64,000 nucleotides of DNA from Phaeodactylibacter xiamenensis. Lineage in GTDB: Bacteria; Bacteroidota; Bacteroidia; Chitinophagales; Saprospiraceae. A program made the position numbers and the translations under genes. The first letter of the stretch is position 1. Every line of letters starts with the position of its first letter. Where the stretch lies: positions 186,001 to 250,000 of the forward strand of contig NZ_JPOS01000012.1 in the NCBI RefSeq assembly GCF_000759025.1, in the 5' to 3' direction. Under the pieces are notes generated by a model, which had not been told where the DNA came from, did no database searches, and saw only the letters and a program-made list of their open reading frames with translations. Shown piece after piece: positions 16,128-23,874 of this stretch.

Positions 16128-16684
16128 GGTTCTAAAATTAATCTTAATTTCTGCTGTGCCCTTGCCAAACGTGAGGCTATAGTGCCCTGTGGCAGCCCCA
16201 GAATATCAGCGGTCTCCTTTACGGAATACCCCTTCATCAGGCGCAAGGTGACTACCGCGCGAAACTCAGGGCCAAGCTGTTGCATCGCCTGCTGTAGTGC
16301 ATCCTGTAAATCCTGACGCTCGGGCCGGGCTGCAGTATCTTCCACCTGCAGCTCCGGGCCATCTGACCGGGTAAATGTGAGCCAACGCCCTTTGCGCTTA
16401 CGCCTTTTCAGCTCATTCAGGGAAAGGTTAATCGCAATACGGCTGAGATAAGTACTCAGCTTCGCATCTCCCCGGAAATCCGGCAGCGCCTGATGCAGGC
16501 GGATAAAAACCTCCTGTGCCACATCGTCCGCCTCCGGTACCGCTCCCAACATGCTGCGTGCCATTGCCCGTACCTGCCCCTCATGCTGCTCAACCAGCAA
16601 ACGGAAGGCTTGGGTATCGCCTCTTTTGGCGCGTTCTATGCAGTCATTGGTTTCGGGCATGCAGCTTTTTTCGGTTGCTTTCAT
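16118..16684 (-). CDS. RNA polymerase ECF-type sigma factor
   Basis: A 188-aa sigma-70 family regulator with the two-domain ECF layout. Region 2 spans about residues 25-95 (RLLVEQHEGQVRAMARSML, then EADDVAQEVFIRLHQ), and region 4 is a helix-turn-helix at about 130-180 (GYSVKETADILGLPQGTIAS). It heads a four-gene minus-strand operon with an anti-sigma-like protein and two Spy-like periplasmic proteins, so it probably controls an envelope or metal stress response including its own operon. Confidence 0.93.
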   Translation of the reverse strand: MKATEKSCMPETNDCIERAKRGDTQAFRLLVEQHEGQVRAMARSMLGAVPEADDVAQEVFIRLHQALPDFRGDAKLSTYLSRIAINLSLNELKRRKRKGRWLTFTRSDGPELQVEDTAARPERQDLQDALQQAMQQLGPEFRAVVTLRLMKGYSVKETADILGLPQGTIASRLARAQQKLRLILEPWL

Positions 16685-16732
16685 GGGTCAGACAACCTCA
16701 AGTCCTGTTTTTTTCCCTGCCGCTCCATTTTT

Positions 16733-17857
16733 TTATTGCCGAAGTAACTGACCTATGCTAACTGCCCCGCCCTGCCGGGCTCTCACCCAGTAAACACCCG
16801 TGGGTAAAGCAGACAAATCGAGCGTGACATGGCGGTCTTCTATAAGCTGACGAATGACAGGCTGACCGGCAGCATTTACAACCATGAGCTCACCTCCTGA
16901 TTCGGGAAGGATGACCTCTGCCTGCCCGCGGGTTGGATTAGGGAAAAGCGCTAACCGGACGGGCTCAGGGTGGTCCGCTGAAGAGGAAAGCCCACTGACG
17001 GTATACCGGGAGAAGAAATGCCAGATCTCGGCACTACCATTGATATCCTGATTTGTCACACCAATAGCAAAAGGCGAACCCGGCCAGGTATGACCGCCAC
17101 CATTAATGCGGTAATGCCAGACGTCGCCCCGATCCGCGCAGCCTGCAGATTCGATAAACGATACGGTAGAAGCATCTGTACTATTAGTATTGGGTAGCTC
17201 AGATATCGCAGCATCTCCGTCGCAGCTGTTGTTCGCGTTCCAGAACGCCAGGAGCTCCTCAATAGAAATCGCCAACAAGGGCTGTCCTTCATAGGGGACA
17301 GTAGCATCCTCTGTACCATGGATTTCCAGGACTGGCACCGGCCGGCCGGGCACACACTCGCTAACGTAGGCTGGTACCATACTTCCGGTCACTGAGGCAA
17401 CAGCAGCTATACGGTCGTTAAGTTCACAGGCCAGGCGGTAGCTCATGAAGCCACCATTGGACATACCGCAGGCATATATCCGCTCCGGGTCGATTGAGTA
17501 CTGACCTGCGAGGGTATCAATCAGGGCACTGATAAAGCCCACGTCATCAGCGGTGCTCCCAAATGTCCAACCCACATTCCAGGCATTGCTGATGCCATTG
17601 GGATAACAAACGTAAAAGCCAGCAGTATCTGCCACAGGGTTCATCTGAGCATAGGCTTCCTGCTGAAAAGCATTGGAACCAAAGCCGTGAAGATTGAAAA
17701 CTAAAGGGCGCGCCCCATCAAAGGAAGAAGGCGGAACCCGCAACCGGAAGTCGCGTTCCTGACCATCAAATTCAAAACTTCCGGTAACAGTTTCCTGAGC
17801 CAGTAGCAGGCTGACTGGCAACAGCATACACAATAAAACGGGTATCCACTTTTGCAT
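16733..17857 (-). CDS. Secreted PHB-depolymerase-type esterase with T9SS type A sorting domain
   Basis: An exported alpha/beta-hydrolase of 374 aa, of the polyhydroxybutyrate depolymerase/feruloyl esterase (LpqC-like) family. A signal peptide covers residues 1-20. The nucleophile elbow is GMSNGG (about residue 132), and the acid and base candidates are in HGTEDATVPY and GGGHTWPG. The last 80 residues (from about LALFPNPTRGQ) form a T9SS type A C-terminal sorting domain ending QLLRQ, so the enzyme should be secreted or attached at the cell surface. Substrate (polyester or feruloylated plant polymer) cannot be decided from sequence. It is probably monocistronic. Confidence 0.88.
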   Translation of the reverse strand: MQKWIPVLLCMLLPVSLLLAQETVTGSFEFDGQERDFRLRVPPSSFDGARPLVFNLHGFGSNAFQQEAYAQMNPVADTAGFYVCYPNGISNAWNVGWTFGSTADDVGFISALIDTLAGQYSIDPERIYACGMSNGGFMSYRLACELNDRIAAVASVTGSMVPAYVSECVPGRPVPVLEIHGTEDATVPYEGQPLLAISIEELLAFWNANNSCDGDAAISELPNTNSTDASTVSFIESAGCADRGDVWHYRINGGGHTWPGSPFAIGVTNQDINGSAEIWHFFSRYTVSGLSSSADHPEPVRLALFPNPTRGQAEVILPESGGELMVVNAAGQPVIRQLIEDRHVTLDLSALPTGVYWVRARQGGAVSIGQLLRQ

Positions 17858-17896
17858 AAGATTGAAATATTTAGGTTTCCCATCAAGATAGGCCTT

Positions 17897-18796
17897 TTAG
17901 GATAAGCGGGTACTTTTTATAAGCATCTCTACCAATTCTTCAGGGTTTTCAGCACGCTCGGCCAGCCCCAGCGCTACAGAAGCTTTGCGAAACAATACCG
18001 CCGGCGACGCCCCCGCTTCCCGCCAAGCCTGCAGCGACCCCGCACCTTTGCTTTTGGAGAGTTTTTCCCCATCTGTCCCTTTCAGCAGCTCATGATGCCA
18101 GAAGACCGAGTGCTGAAAACGGGCTACACCAAGCAGTCCGGCCAGATACAACTGAGAAAGTGTAGATGCCCATAAATCAGCTCCACGCACGATAAAGTTG
18201 ATCCGGAAGTGCTCATCATCAGCCAGAGAAGCGAGTTGGTAGGCTGGAAACCCATTCTTTTGGCGCACCACAAAGGCGTCAATTCCCTGCAAAGTGGCTG
18301 TTTGCTGCCCTTCGCGCCACTTATTGACCTCAACGGATTGCCCCGGCTCCGGAGGCAGGATGCGCCATGCTGTCTGGGGAGCATCAAAGCCTAGTTCCCG
18401 GGTAAGGCAGGTGCCGGGATAACTGCCATCCGGGCTAAGTGCCTGGATTTGCTTTCGGCTACAGGTACAGGCAAACACTTGCCCTTGTTGCCTTAGCTGC
18501 TGCAGAAAGTGCTGGTAATAGTCCAGCCTGGTATGCTGTGACCAGTGAGAAAAAAAGTGATCTACGCCGGTTGGGCCTTCATCATAGTCCAAACCTAACC
18601 ATTCCAATGTCCTGAATATATCTTCGACGAAGGGCTTACGGGTACGCGCTTTGTCAAGGTCATCTATACGAAGTACGACATGCCCGTTTTTCGCACGGGC
18701 AACAGCCCAGGTCATAATAAAGGACAGCCCGTTGCCGGGATGCAGCAATCCGCTGGGCGTTGGGGCCAACCGGGTACGCAAAGGTGCAGAAGTCAT
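17897..18796 (-). CDS. gluQ: Glutamyl-Q tRNA(Asp) synthetase
   Basis: A 299-aa paralogue of the catalytic half of glutamyl-tRNA synthetase. GluQRS attaches glutamate to the queuosine base of tRNA(Asp). HIGH-like motif PSGLLHPGN near residue 14 and KMSKS-like EKLSKSKG near residue 248 are present. The zinc-site pattern CxC...YxxxC (ACTCSRKQ ... SYPGTC) is typical of GluQRS. There is no anticodon-binding domain, as expected. Sequence and length agree well. Confidence 0.9.
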   Translation of the reverse strand: MTSAPLRTRLAPTPSGLLHPGNGLSFIMTWAVARAKNGHVVLRIDDLDKARTRKPFVEDIFRTLEWLGLDYDEGPTGVDHFFSHWSQHTRLDYYQHFLQQLRQQGQVFACTCSRKQIQALSPDGSYPGTCLTRELGFDAPQTAWRILPPEPGQSVEVNKWREGQQTATLQGIDAFVVRQKNGFPAYQLASLADDEHFRINFIVRGADLWASTLSQLYLAGLLGVARFQHSVFWHHELLKGTDGEKLSKSKGAGSLQAWREAGASPAVLFRKASVALGLAERAENPEELVEMLIKSTRLS

Positions 18797-18896
18797 GGTG
18801 CATGTATTTCCCGGAGTTTTTCCGCTGGGCAGTAAGAGAAATGGCCCGCACTGGTATATCCATCATCCTGACGGGCGCCCAAGGGGCCAACTCCAC
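18797..18896. other. Spacer upstream of gluQ, no gene seen
   Basis: This stretch lies between the gluQ start and the first terminator-linked repeat. Open frames cross it on both strands, but none resembles a protein family. No clear promoter for gluQ was found in it. Confidence 0.4.
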
Positions 18897-18957
18897 AAAA
18901 AAACTCCTACATCAGGGGAGACTGAATGTAGGAGCACTAACATACTATGAGAAAACT
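18897..18957 (-). repeat. Terminator-linked repeat element, copy 1
   Basis: A 19-base sequence, AACATACTATGAGAAAACT on the plus strand (18939-18957), lies next to a perfect 9-bp hairpin (18904-18912 with 18926-18934). On the minus strand the hairpin is followed by seven T (18897-18903), a good intrinsic terminator. A TAAATTTG -7 element lies just upstream on the minus strand. Copy 2 has the same arrangement with a different stem sequence. On the plus strand the 19-mer contains an ATG that opens an 8-codon frame (MRKLHGQI). Confidence 0.7.
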
Positions 18958-18964
18958 ACACGGT

Positions 18965-18972
18965 CAAATTTA
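18965..18972 (-). promoter_or_regulatory. Minus-strand -7 element TAAATTTG
   Basis: It matches TAnnTTTG on the minus strand. Transcription would begin near 18958, at the edge of the 19-base repeat, giving a transcript of only about 60 nt before the T-tract terminator. The -33 match (TCTG) is imperfect. Confidence 0.4.
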
Positions 18973-19058
18973 AGAAAAGCTAATAGGTGAACAGAGGGGC
19001 AATTAGAAAGCGGGAAGGCTGGAGGAGATTAAGGTGCAGCTGGGATAGAAAATGGCAT

Positions 19059-19118
19059 AAAAAAACCTGCACCGGTGTTGGGTGCAGGAGGTTCAAACAA
19101 ACATACTATGAGAAAACT
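19059..19118 (-). repeat. Terminator-linked repeat element, copy 2
   Basis: The same 19-base sequence is at 19100-19118, next to an 8-bp hairpin (19066-19073 with 19081-19088) that on the minus strand is followed by seven T (19059-19065). This could end the kinase transcript that stops at 19225. The stem sequence differs completely from copy 1 while the 19-mer is identical. On the plus strand the ATG in the repeat opens a 7-codon frame (MRKLLAR). Confidence 0.7.
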
Positions 19119-19224
19119 GTTAGCAAGATAAGGTTTTGCATATGTCTTTGGAAGCACCTTTCCGGGTACGGTCCGTTTGGGCCAGTTAATGGCAGGGTTA
19201 AATTATCTAACGGGAGGAAGCAGC

Positions 19225-21183
19225 CTATAAAGAGGAGGCAGACTGGGACGATGGGCTGACCTTGATCTCAAGGATAGGAATCTTGATTTCTACCCGGGTA
19301 CCTAAAGGCAGGCCGGTCTCGGAGTCTCTGAGGTCATGCGTATGCACGAAGACCTCCTCTTTCTGGGCGTTATTATTGTGTAGGATGCGAAGCCGGTTTT
19401 CGGTAATGCTTGTCCCCCGGGAGCGGTGGTTCTGATAGCGGGGGTCATTCATCTGAAGCTGTAGTGCTCTGTCCCGGCCAATACCATTGTCTTCCACCCG
19501 GCATAAGATGGTTTGCTCATCAAACAGAAAAAAGAATACTTTGATCAGCCCGTTCTCCCGGGTACGCAGTCCGTGCTCTATGGCATTTTCAACGTAAGGC
19601 TGAATGATCATTGTAGGCACACAGAGGATGTCTTCCTCTATTTCTTCATCAATAATGATTTCGTAGCTCAGCTTATGCTCAAAGCGGAGTTTTTCATTGA
19701 TAACGAGGTACTGCTCCAGGAACTCAATTTCATCCTCCAGAGAAATCACTTCCAAATCTGAGTACTCCAGGCTTCGCCGCATGAGCTGGGCAAACTTGGC
19801 CAGGTATTTTGTGGCCGAGTCCACATCGTGAGAGGTGATGTAGTTTTGAATAGAGTTCAGGGCATTGTACATGAAGTGGGGGTTCATCTGGGCGCGCAGT
19901 GCCTTTAGCTGCAGGCGCGTGGCTTTCAGCTCAAGCAATTCAGTCTCCTGCCGCTTCTTTTCCGCCTCATATTTGGCTTCCACTTCGCGCTGTTTACGCT
20001 GGTCCACATCTTTATGATAGCGCTCTATATACTCATCGTGCTTGCACTGATACTGATAAGCCAGTTTATAGTCCGAATGCCGGGCGTGAAAGGCGGCCAG
20101 TTCCTTACAGATATTGGCGATTTGCTGGTAATCCTCTGTTTTTTCCGCAAAATGGAGTGCCATTTCCAGCTGCTTCAGGGATTGCTCCGCATCGTTCAGT
20201 TTTTGGAAGATTTCTCCCCGCCACAGGGCTACGTTGGAAAAGTTTTTGTTGTTTTTTTCCGGCTTTTGTGAATAGACCTCATGAGCAAGATCGAACAGCT
20301 CAAGTGCTTTTTGATACTGATCGCGTTCCATATAGCAGAAGCCAAGGTTGGCATAGGCATTGGCACGCGCATCTTCGCTGGCGTCATCCGCATTTTCCAA
20401 TGCAAGCCGGAAGAAGCCTTCTGCGTTTTCCTGCTCCCCCTGCGCCATGTAGCTTTTACCGACACTCAGGTAGTGCCAGGACAAGCGGGTACGAATGCCC
20501 ATCTGTTCGCACATTTCCACCACCTTCCGGCGTGCACGGATACTTTTTTCAGGCTCGTCGTTGCCTTCATAGATCTGTCCCAGCCCGGAATGGATGAGCG
20601 TGAGAAAGTAATAATCCTTCAAATCCAACGGCGACTGAAGCATGGTGATCATCTTATCAGCCTGCAGCAACATTTCGATGGCTTTAGAGTAGTTACCGTA
20701 GTGGAGCTGCAGGAACCCTTCCCGGCATATAAGTCGGGCTTTCAGGCGTTCACTCGGAAAGGTTTTCAGGATTTTCCCCGCTTTGGTCAGGTAATCGTGC
20801 GCCCGCTCCATGTCTGTCTTATTGATACACAGGCCGGCATAGTCAATATAGACTTCTGTCTGCTGGTTCACCGTTCCTCGTTCCTGCAACATAGCCATCG
20901 CAGTTTGATAATGGAACTCTGCCTCGTCGTAGTCGTACATCTGATTTTTGATCGTAGCTTCGTAGAGGTGGTAATTCAGCAGCAGATCGGGCGTTTCGAT
21001 ATCCCGGAGTATTTTGTAAAGCTCCCCGAGGAGTTCTTCGGCACGCTCGATATTGGAAAACACGTAATGGGCGATCAGCTTATCCAGCAGCACCAGCCGC
21101 TGCCTGGGGTCCGGTTGCAGGTTGAGCTTATTCTCCAGCTGCTGTACATTAACGACACGTTGTTCGGAGGCTTCGATAAACAT
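19225..21183 (-). CDS. TPR-containing LytS-type sensor histidine kinase
   Basis: A 652-aa cytosolic kinase without a signal peptide or membrane helix. Residues from about 15 to 375 form a series of TPR repeats (for example AYANLGFCYMERDQYQKALELFD). A coiled coil (about 380-420, rich in Glu, Lys and Arg) leads to the LytS-type His kinase domain with phospho-acceptor region ALRAQMNPHFMYNALNSIQ (about residue 430), followed by an ATPase domain with the N-box PYVENAIEHGL. Such kinases pair with LytTR regulators; one lies 700 bp upstream on the same strand, with a GG-leader peptide gene between them. Signal input is probably through a protein or peptide bound by the TPRs (inference). Confidence 0.92.
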   Translation of the reverse strand: MFIEASEQRVVNVQQLENKLNLQPDPRQRLVLLDKLIAHYVFSNIERAEELLGELYKILRDIETPDLLLNYHLYEATIKNQMYDYDEAEFHYQTAMAMLQERGTVNQQTEVYIDYAGLCINKTDMERAHDYLTKAGKILKTFPSERLKARLICREGFLQLHYGNYSKAIEMLLQADKMITMLQSPLDLKDYYFLTLIHSGLGQIYEGNDEPEKSIRARRKVVEMCEQMGIRTRLSWHYLSVGKSYMAQGEQENAEGFFRLALENADDASEDARANAYANLGFCYMERDQYQKALELFDLAHEVYSQKPEKNNKNFSNVALWRGEIFQKLNDAEQSLKQLEMALHFAEKTEDYQQIANICKELAAFHARHSDYKLAYQYQCKHDEYIERYHKDVDQRKQREVEAKYEAEKKRQETELLELKATRLQLKALRAQMNPHFMYNALNSIQNYITSHDVDSATKYLAKFAQLMRRSLEYSDLEVISLEDEIEFLEQYLVINEKLRFEHKLSYEIIIDEEIEEDILCVPTMIIQPYVENAIEHGLRTRENGLIKVFFFLFDEQTILCRVEDNGIGRDRALQLQMNDPRYQNHRSRGTSITENRLRILHNNNAQKEEVFVHTHDLRDSETGLPLGTRVEIKIPILEIKVSPSSQSASSL

Positions 21184-21329
21184 AGTAAAGAAATGTAGGT
21201 TGCGATAACCTTATAAGGAGTGGTTATCAAAAGGGGTAAATTCCAATAGGGCACCTAAAATGCAGGCACACCAGTTTAGAGGTTCATCTTCGTAAGTTCG
21301 GAATGTTTCAGAACAATTTCAACAGAAGA

Positions 21330-21337
21330 CAAATATA
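21330..21337 (-). promoter_or_regulatory. Probable -7 element (TATATTTG) for the kinase gene
   Basis: It matches TAnnTTTG on the minus strand, directly after the terminator of the peptide gene and about 150 bases before the kinase start. No good -33 element is seen. Confidence 0.4.
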
Positions 21338-21373
21338 AAAAATGGCTATGCCTAAGTGAATAGGTATAGCCAT
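21337..21373 (-). terminator. Intrinsic terminator of the GG-leader peptide gene
   Basis: Stem ATGGCTAT (21342-21349) with ATAGCCAT (21366-21373), continued by CCTA/TAGG after one mismatch, then a six-base T-tract on the minus strand. It lies 28 bases past the peptide stop codon and separates the peptide from the kinase gene. Confidence 0.8.
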
Positions 21374-21401
21374 CTCCAGAAGGGGGTAAATATTTTGAAA
21401 A

Positions 21402-21545
21402 TTACTGAGGGACTATGCCGCCACAGCCTTTATTCCAATTTTTCTTTTTACCCTTTTTACCACCGACGATCTTTTTCATATCCTCTTTTTTGATCGACTT
21501 TAGCTCCTTCTTGATGTCATCGAGGTTCTTCTTTGATCTTCCCAT
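21402..21545 (-). CDS. 47-residue double-glycine leader peptide (bacteriocin-like or signal peptide precursor)
   Basis: A small gene of 48 codons including the stop, starting at ATG 21545. The leader contains LDDIKKELKSIKKEDMKKIVGG; the EDMKKIVGG end matches the '(L)xKEEMKKIxGG' type of Bacteroidota natural-product leaders that are cut after GG by C39-peptidase ABC exporters. The predicted core is KKGKKKNWNKGCGGIVPQ: basic, 18 residues, one cysteine. It has its own intrinsic terminator downstream and a weaker one upstream, so it forms a separate unit between the LytTR regulator and the kinase. No exporter or modifying enzyme is in the window. It could be a secreted pheromone sensed by the system, an antimicrobial, or a lone modified peptide. 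An alternative reading as a random lysine-rich frame is weakened by the GG motif and the flanking terminators. Confidence 0.7.
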   Translation of the reverse strand: MGRSKKNLDDIKKELKSIKKEDMKKIVGGKKGKKKNWNKGCGGIVPQ

Positions 21546-21616
21546 AGTAAATTAGATTTTCTGCACGGGCTTTTAATAACATAAGCATTATCACTTGCCT
21601 GTGCGTCCGTAAAAGT

Positions 21617-21646
21617 AAAAAAACAATCCAATGCACCGAAGCATTG
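21617..21646 (-). terminator. Probable intrinsic terminator between regulator and peptide genes
   Basis: CAATGC (21629-21634) pairs with GCATTG (21641-21646) around a six-base loop. On the minus strand a seven-base T-tract follows after five bases. It is moderate in strength. Confidence 0.5.
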
Positions 21647-21882
21647 TGGCCGTAAGCTTGATATATTTATATCTTGCATAGACGGCTTTCCTATGTGATT
21701 GCTCTTCACACCAGACAAGACAGGTGCTTATGCGTTTGTAAATCGTTAAGTGTTTTGTGTAGATCTGTTATGGGAATCCTATTACAACGATACAAGGACC
21801 TCAACCGCTACAAAACGTAATGGTTGAATTTGAGTGGTGTCTGTTCTGTTGCTCAATAGTGAGCGGCAATGGCAGGACAGGC
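21647..21882. other. Spacer between LytTR regulator and peptide gene, no gene seen
   Basis: Counted from the regulator stop to the peptide start the gap is 337 bases. Apart from the terminator at 21617-21646 I see no coding frame of known type, no second peptide with a GG motif, and no clear promoter. Confidence 0.4.
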
Positions 21883-22638
21883 TTAGAGCCCCTCTTGCAA
21901 CCTTTTCATTCTTTCCATGAAAGCTGGTCGGCGGCGGCGGGAAACTTCTATCTGAATATCATCATCCATGACGAGGTAGCCACCGTCTCCCTTGACGAAC
22001 TTCCGCATAAAATTTAGGTTGATCACGTGGCGTTTGTGGACTCGATAGAAATTGAAGGGTGCCAACAAATCTTCGTAGGCCTTGATGGTCTTTGAAGCTG
22101 TTATGCGCTCTCCGCTTTTAAGATAAATATGAGTGTAGTTGTCTTCTGCTTCGAAACGGACGATATCTGCGATGTTCACAAAATAGATACCATCCAGAGC
22201 AGAGATGCTCATCTTAGTGAAAGCGTTCGGATTATTGTAGTAGCTGTTAAATAAGTCCAGCCTTTTTTCTACTTCTGAGTCTTGCCGCAAATGTATGCGG
22301 GAGACTGCCTCCTTAAGCGCATCCGGGTCAATAGGCTTAAGTATGTAGCCTATCGAACTGTATTCACAAGCCTTGACAGCATATTCTTCATACGCTGTTA
22401 CAAATATTACTTCAAAGTCAATGGGACGAATTTGGTTCAGTAGCTGGAAAACCAGACCATCCGGCAAACTAATATCCAAAAATGCCACATCCGGAGACTC
22501 CTCCTCTAAAAGTGCGGCACCTTCGCTAATCGAACCTGCGTCTCCAATAACGTTCACCTGAGGACAATGCTCTTTGAGCAGATTTTTCAGGTTGTTCAGC
22601 CCTTTGGCTTCATCTTCAATTATTATGGCTTTGAACAA
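21883..22638 (-). CDS. LytTR-family response regulator
   Basis: A 251-aa two-component regulator. The receiver domain (1-120) has the acidic pocket Glu8-Asp9-Glu10, the phospho-acceptor Asp55 (DVAFLDISLPD) and Lys101 (YILKPID). The LytTR DNA-binding domain covers about 145-245, with NYTHIYLKSGERI and FYRVHKRHVINLNF, both typical. It is the probable partner of the TPR kinase encoded downstream on the same strand. Genes controlled by LytTR regulators often include peptide or surface-protein genes, so the GG-leader peptide between the pair is an obvious target candidate (inference). Confidence 0.94.
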   Translation of the reverse strand: MFKAIIIEDEAKGLNNLKNLLKEHCPQVNVIGDAGSISEGAALLEEESPDVAFLDISLPDGLVFQLLNQIRPIDFEVIFVTAYEEYAVKACEYSSIGYILKPIDPDALKEAVSRIHLRQDSEVEKRLDLFNSYYNNPNAFTKMSISALDGIYFVNIADIVRFEAEDNYTHIYLKSGERITASKTIKAYEDLLAPFNFYRVHKRHVINLNFMRKFVKGDGGYLVMDDDIQIEVSRRRRPAFMERMKRLQEGL

Positions 22639-22784
22639 GGCTATTTTGTTTTAGCAGTTAAAATACTAACAGCCCCAAATGCACTTTCAAATATACGACT
22701 ATTTTCGATTAATTGTTACACCAATTTAAAATTGTGGCGTATTAATCTTAAAAAAAGGGGGCCTGACACAACAAATAACTTTTA

Positions 22785-22792
22785 CAAAGATA
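22785..22792 (-). promoter_or_regulatory. Probable -7 element (TATCTTTG) for the LytTR regulator
   Basis: It matches TAnnTTTG on the minus strand, about 147 bases before the regulator start. The expected -33 is not clear. Confidence 0.45.
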
Positions 22793-22887
22793 GATTATAG
22801 GTTTCGCAATATAAATTATAGCTGGCACTTATTTCCTGCTCGCTGTTAGGGATTTGCGCTGCGACTATCCGGATAATACCGGTAACA

Positions 22888-22922
22888 GAGTGCCATGGCC
22901 CTTTATTTTGGCCATGGCACTC
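22888..22922. other. Perfect 13-bp inverted repeat in a divergent intergenic region
   Basis: GAGTGCCATGGCC (22888-22900) and its exact complement (22910-22922) flank a 9-base loop. It lies in the 406-base gap between the divergent LytTR and ion-channel genes. There is no T-tract on either side, so it is not a usual terminator. It could be an operator or an RNA hairpin in the channel leader. The rest of the gap shows no gene. Confidence 0.6.
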
Positions 22923-23044
22923 CTGCCTGATTATACTCCAAAAACTAACTTTCAGCACCTGGTTGATGAGCAGATGCTCCTGTTCCATTTTCAAAATCAC
23001 TCAATAAGCCCTAATTTAACGGCAAGCATTAACGCCACTATTAC

Positions 23045-23872
23045 ATGCCGCAGCCTGAATCTTCCACATTCCGGGACAAACTTCATGAGATCATCTTCGA
23101 AGCAGATACGCCCGAGGGGAAAGCTTTTGATGTCATCCTGCTGATCCTTATTGCCGCTAGCGTATTGACAGTAATGCTGGAGAGTATAGAGCCCCTCCAA
23201 CGCCAGTATGCAACCTTATTCACTGTAGTGGAATGGGTTTTCACCGTCTTTTTCACCATAGAATACCTGCTGCGCCTCTACTGTGTGCTTCGGCCCATGA
23301 AGTACGCAACCAGCTTTTTCGGCATTATCGACTTATTGGCTATTTTGCCATCCTACCTGGCGCTGTTTCTGCCTACAGCCCAGTATTTCCTGATTATCCG
23401 GGCCTTCCGGCTCATCCGTATTTTCCGGATATTCAAAATGGCGCACTTCATCAACGAAGGAGATATTATCATACAGGCGCTGCGGGCAAGCCGGGCTAAA
23501 ATAACAGTTTTCCTAACTTTCGTCTCCCTGCTCGTGATTATCATTGGCGCACTGATGTACCTCATTGAAGGAGGGAGCAACGAAGGTTTTTCCAGCATCC
23601 CCCGGGGTGTCTACTGGTCTGTAGTTACCCTTACTACCGTTGGCTACGGCGATATCACCCCCCGTACGGAACTGGGCCAATTGATCTCGGCCGTTGTCAT
23701 GATCCTGGGCTATGCCATTATTGCGGTACCCACCGGCATCGTCTCCGCCGAGTTTGTCAAAGAGTACAAGAGCGGCAAGGCCAATACTCAGGCCTGCCGC
23801 TACTGTGGACAGGAAGGGCACGATCATGATGCCATACATTGCAAATACTGCGGTGAGCAACTGAACCCCTGA
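23045..23872 (+). CDS. Voltage-gated-type potassium channel with C-terminal zinc ribbon
   Basis: A 275-aa six-helix ion channel of the VIC superfamily. The selectivity filter TTVGYGD lies near residue 198, followed by the last helix. The fourth segment has regularly spaced arginines (RAFRLIRIFRIFK), typical of a voltage sensor. The C-terminus carries CRYCGQEGHDHDAIHCKYC, two CxxC pairs forming a small zinc ribbon that may serve in assembly or sensing. It is followed three bases later by the convergent UspA gene. Selectivity for K+ follows from the GYGD filter. Confidence 0.92.
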   Translation: MPQPESSTFRDKLHEIIFEADTPEGKAFDVILLILIAASVLTVMLESIEPLQRQYATLFTVVEWVFTVFFTIEYLLRLYCVLRPMKYATSFFGIIDLLAILPSYLALFLPTAQYFLIIRAFRLIRIFRIFKMAHFINEGDIIIQALRASRAKITVFLTFVSLLVIIIGALMYLIEGGSNEGFSSIPRGVYWSVVTLTTVGYGDITPRTELGQLISAVVMILGYAIIAVPTGIVSAEFVKEYKSGKANTQACRYCGQEGHDHDAIHCKYCGEQLNP

Positions 23873-23874
23873 GT

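Noticed and set aside
18760-19259. Overlapping plus-strand frames between gluQ and the kinase gene
   Set aside because: They run through hairpins and the duplicated 19-mer, have no family resemblance and differ between the two repeat copies.
21500-21718. A 72-codon minus-strand frame overlapping the GG-leader peptide start
   Set aside because: It crosses a terminator hairpin and has no recognisable features; the shorter GG-motif frame is much more protein-like.
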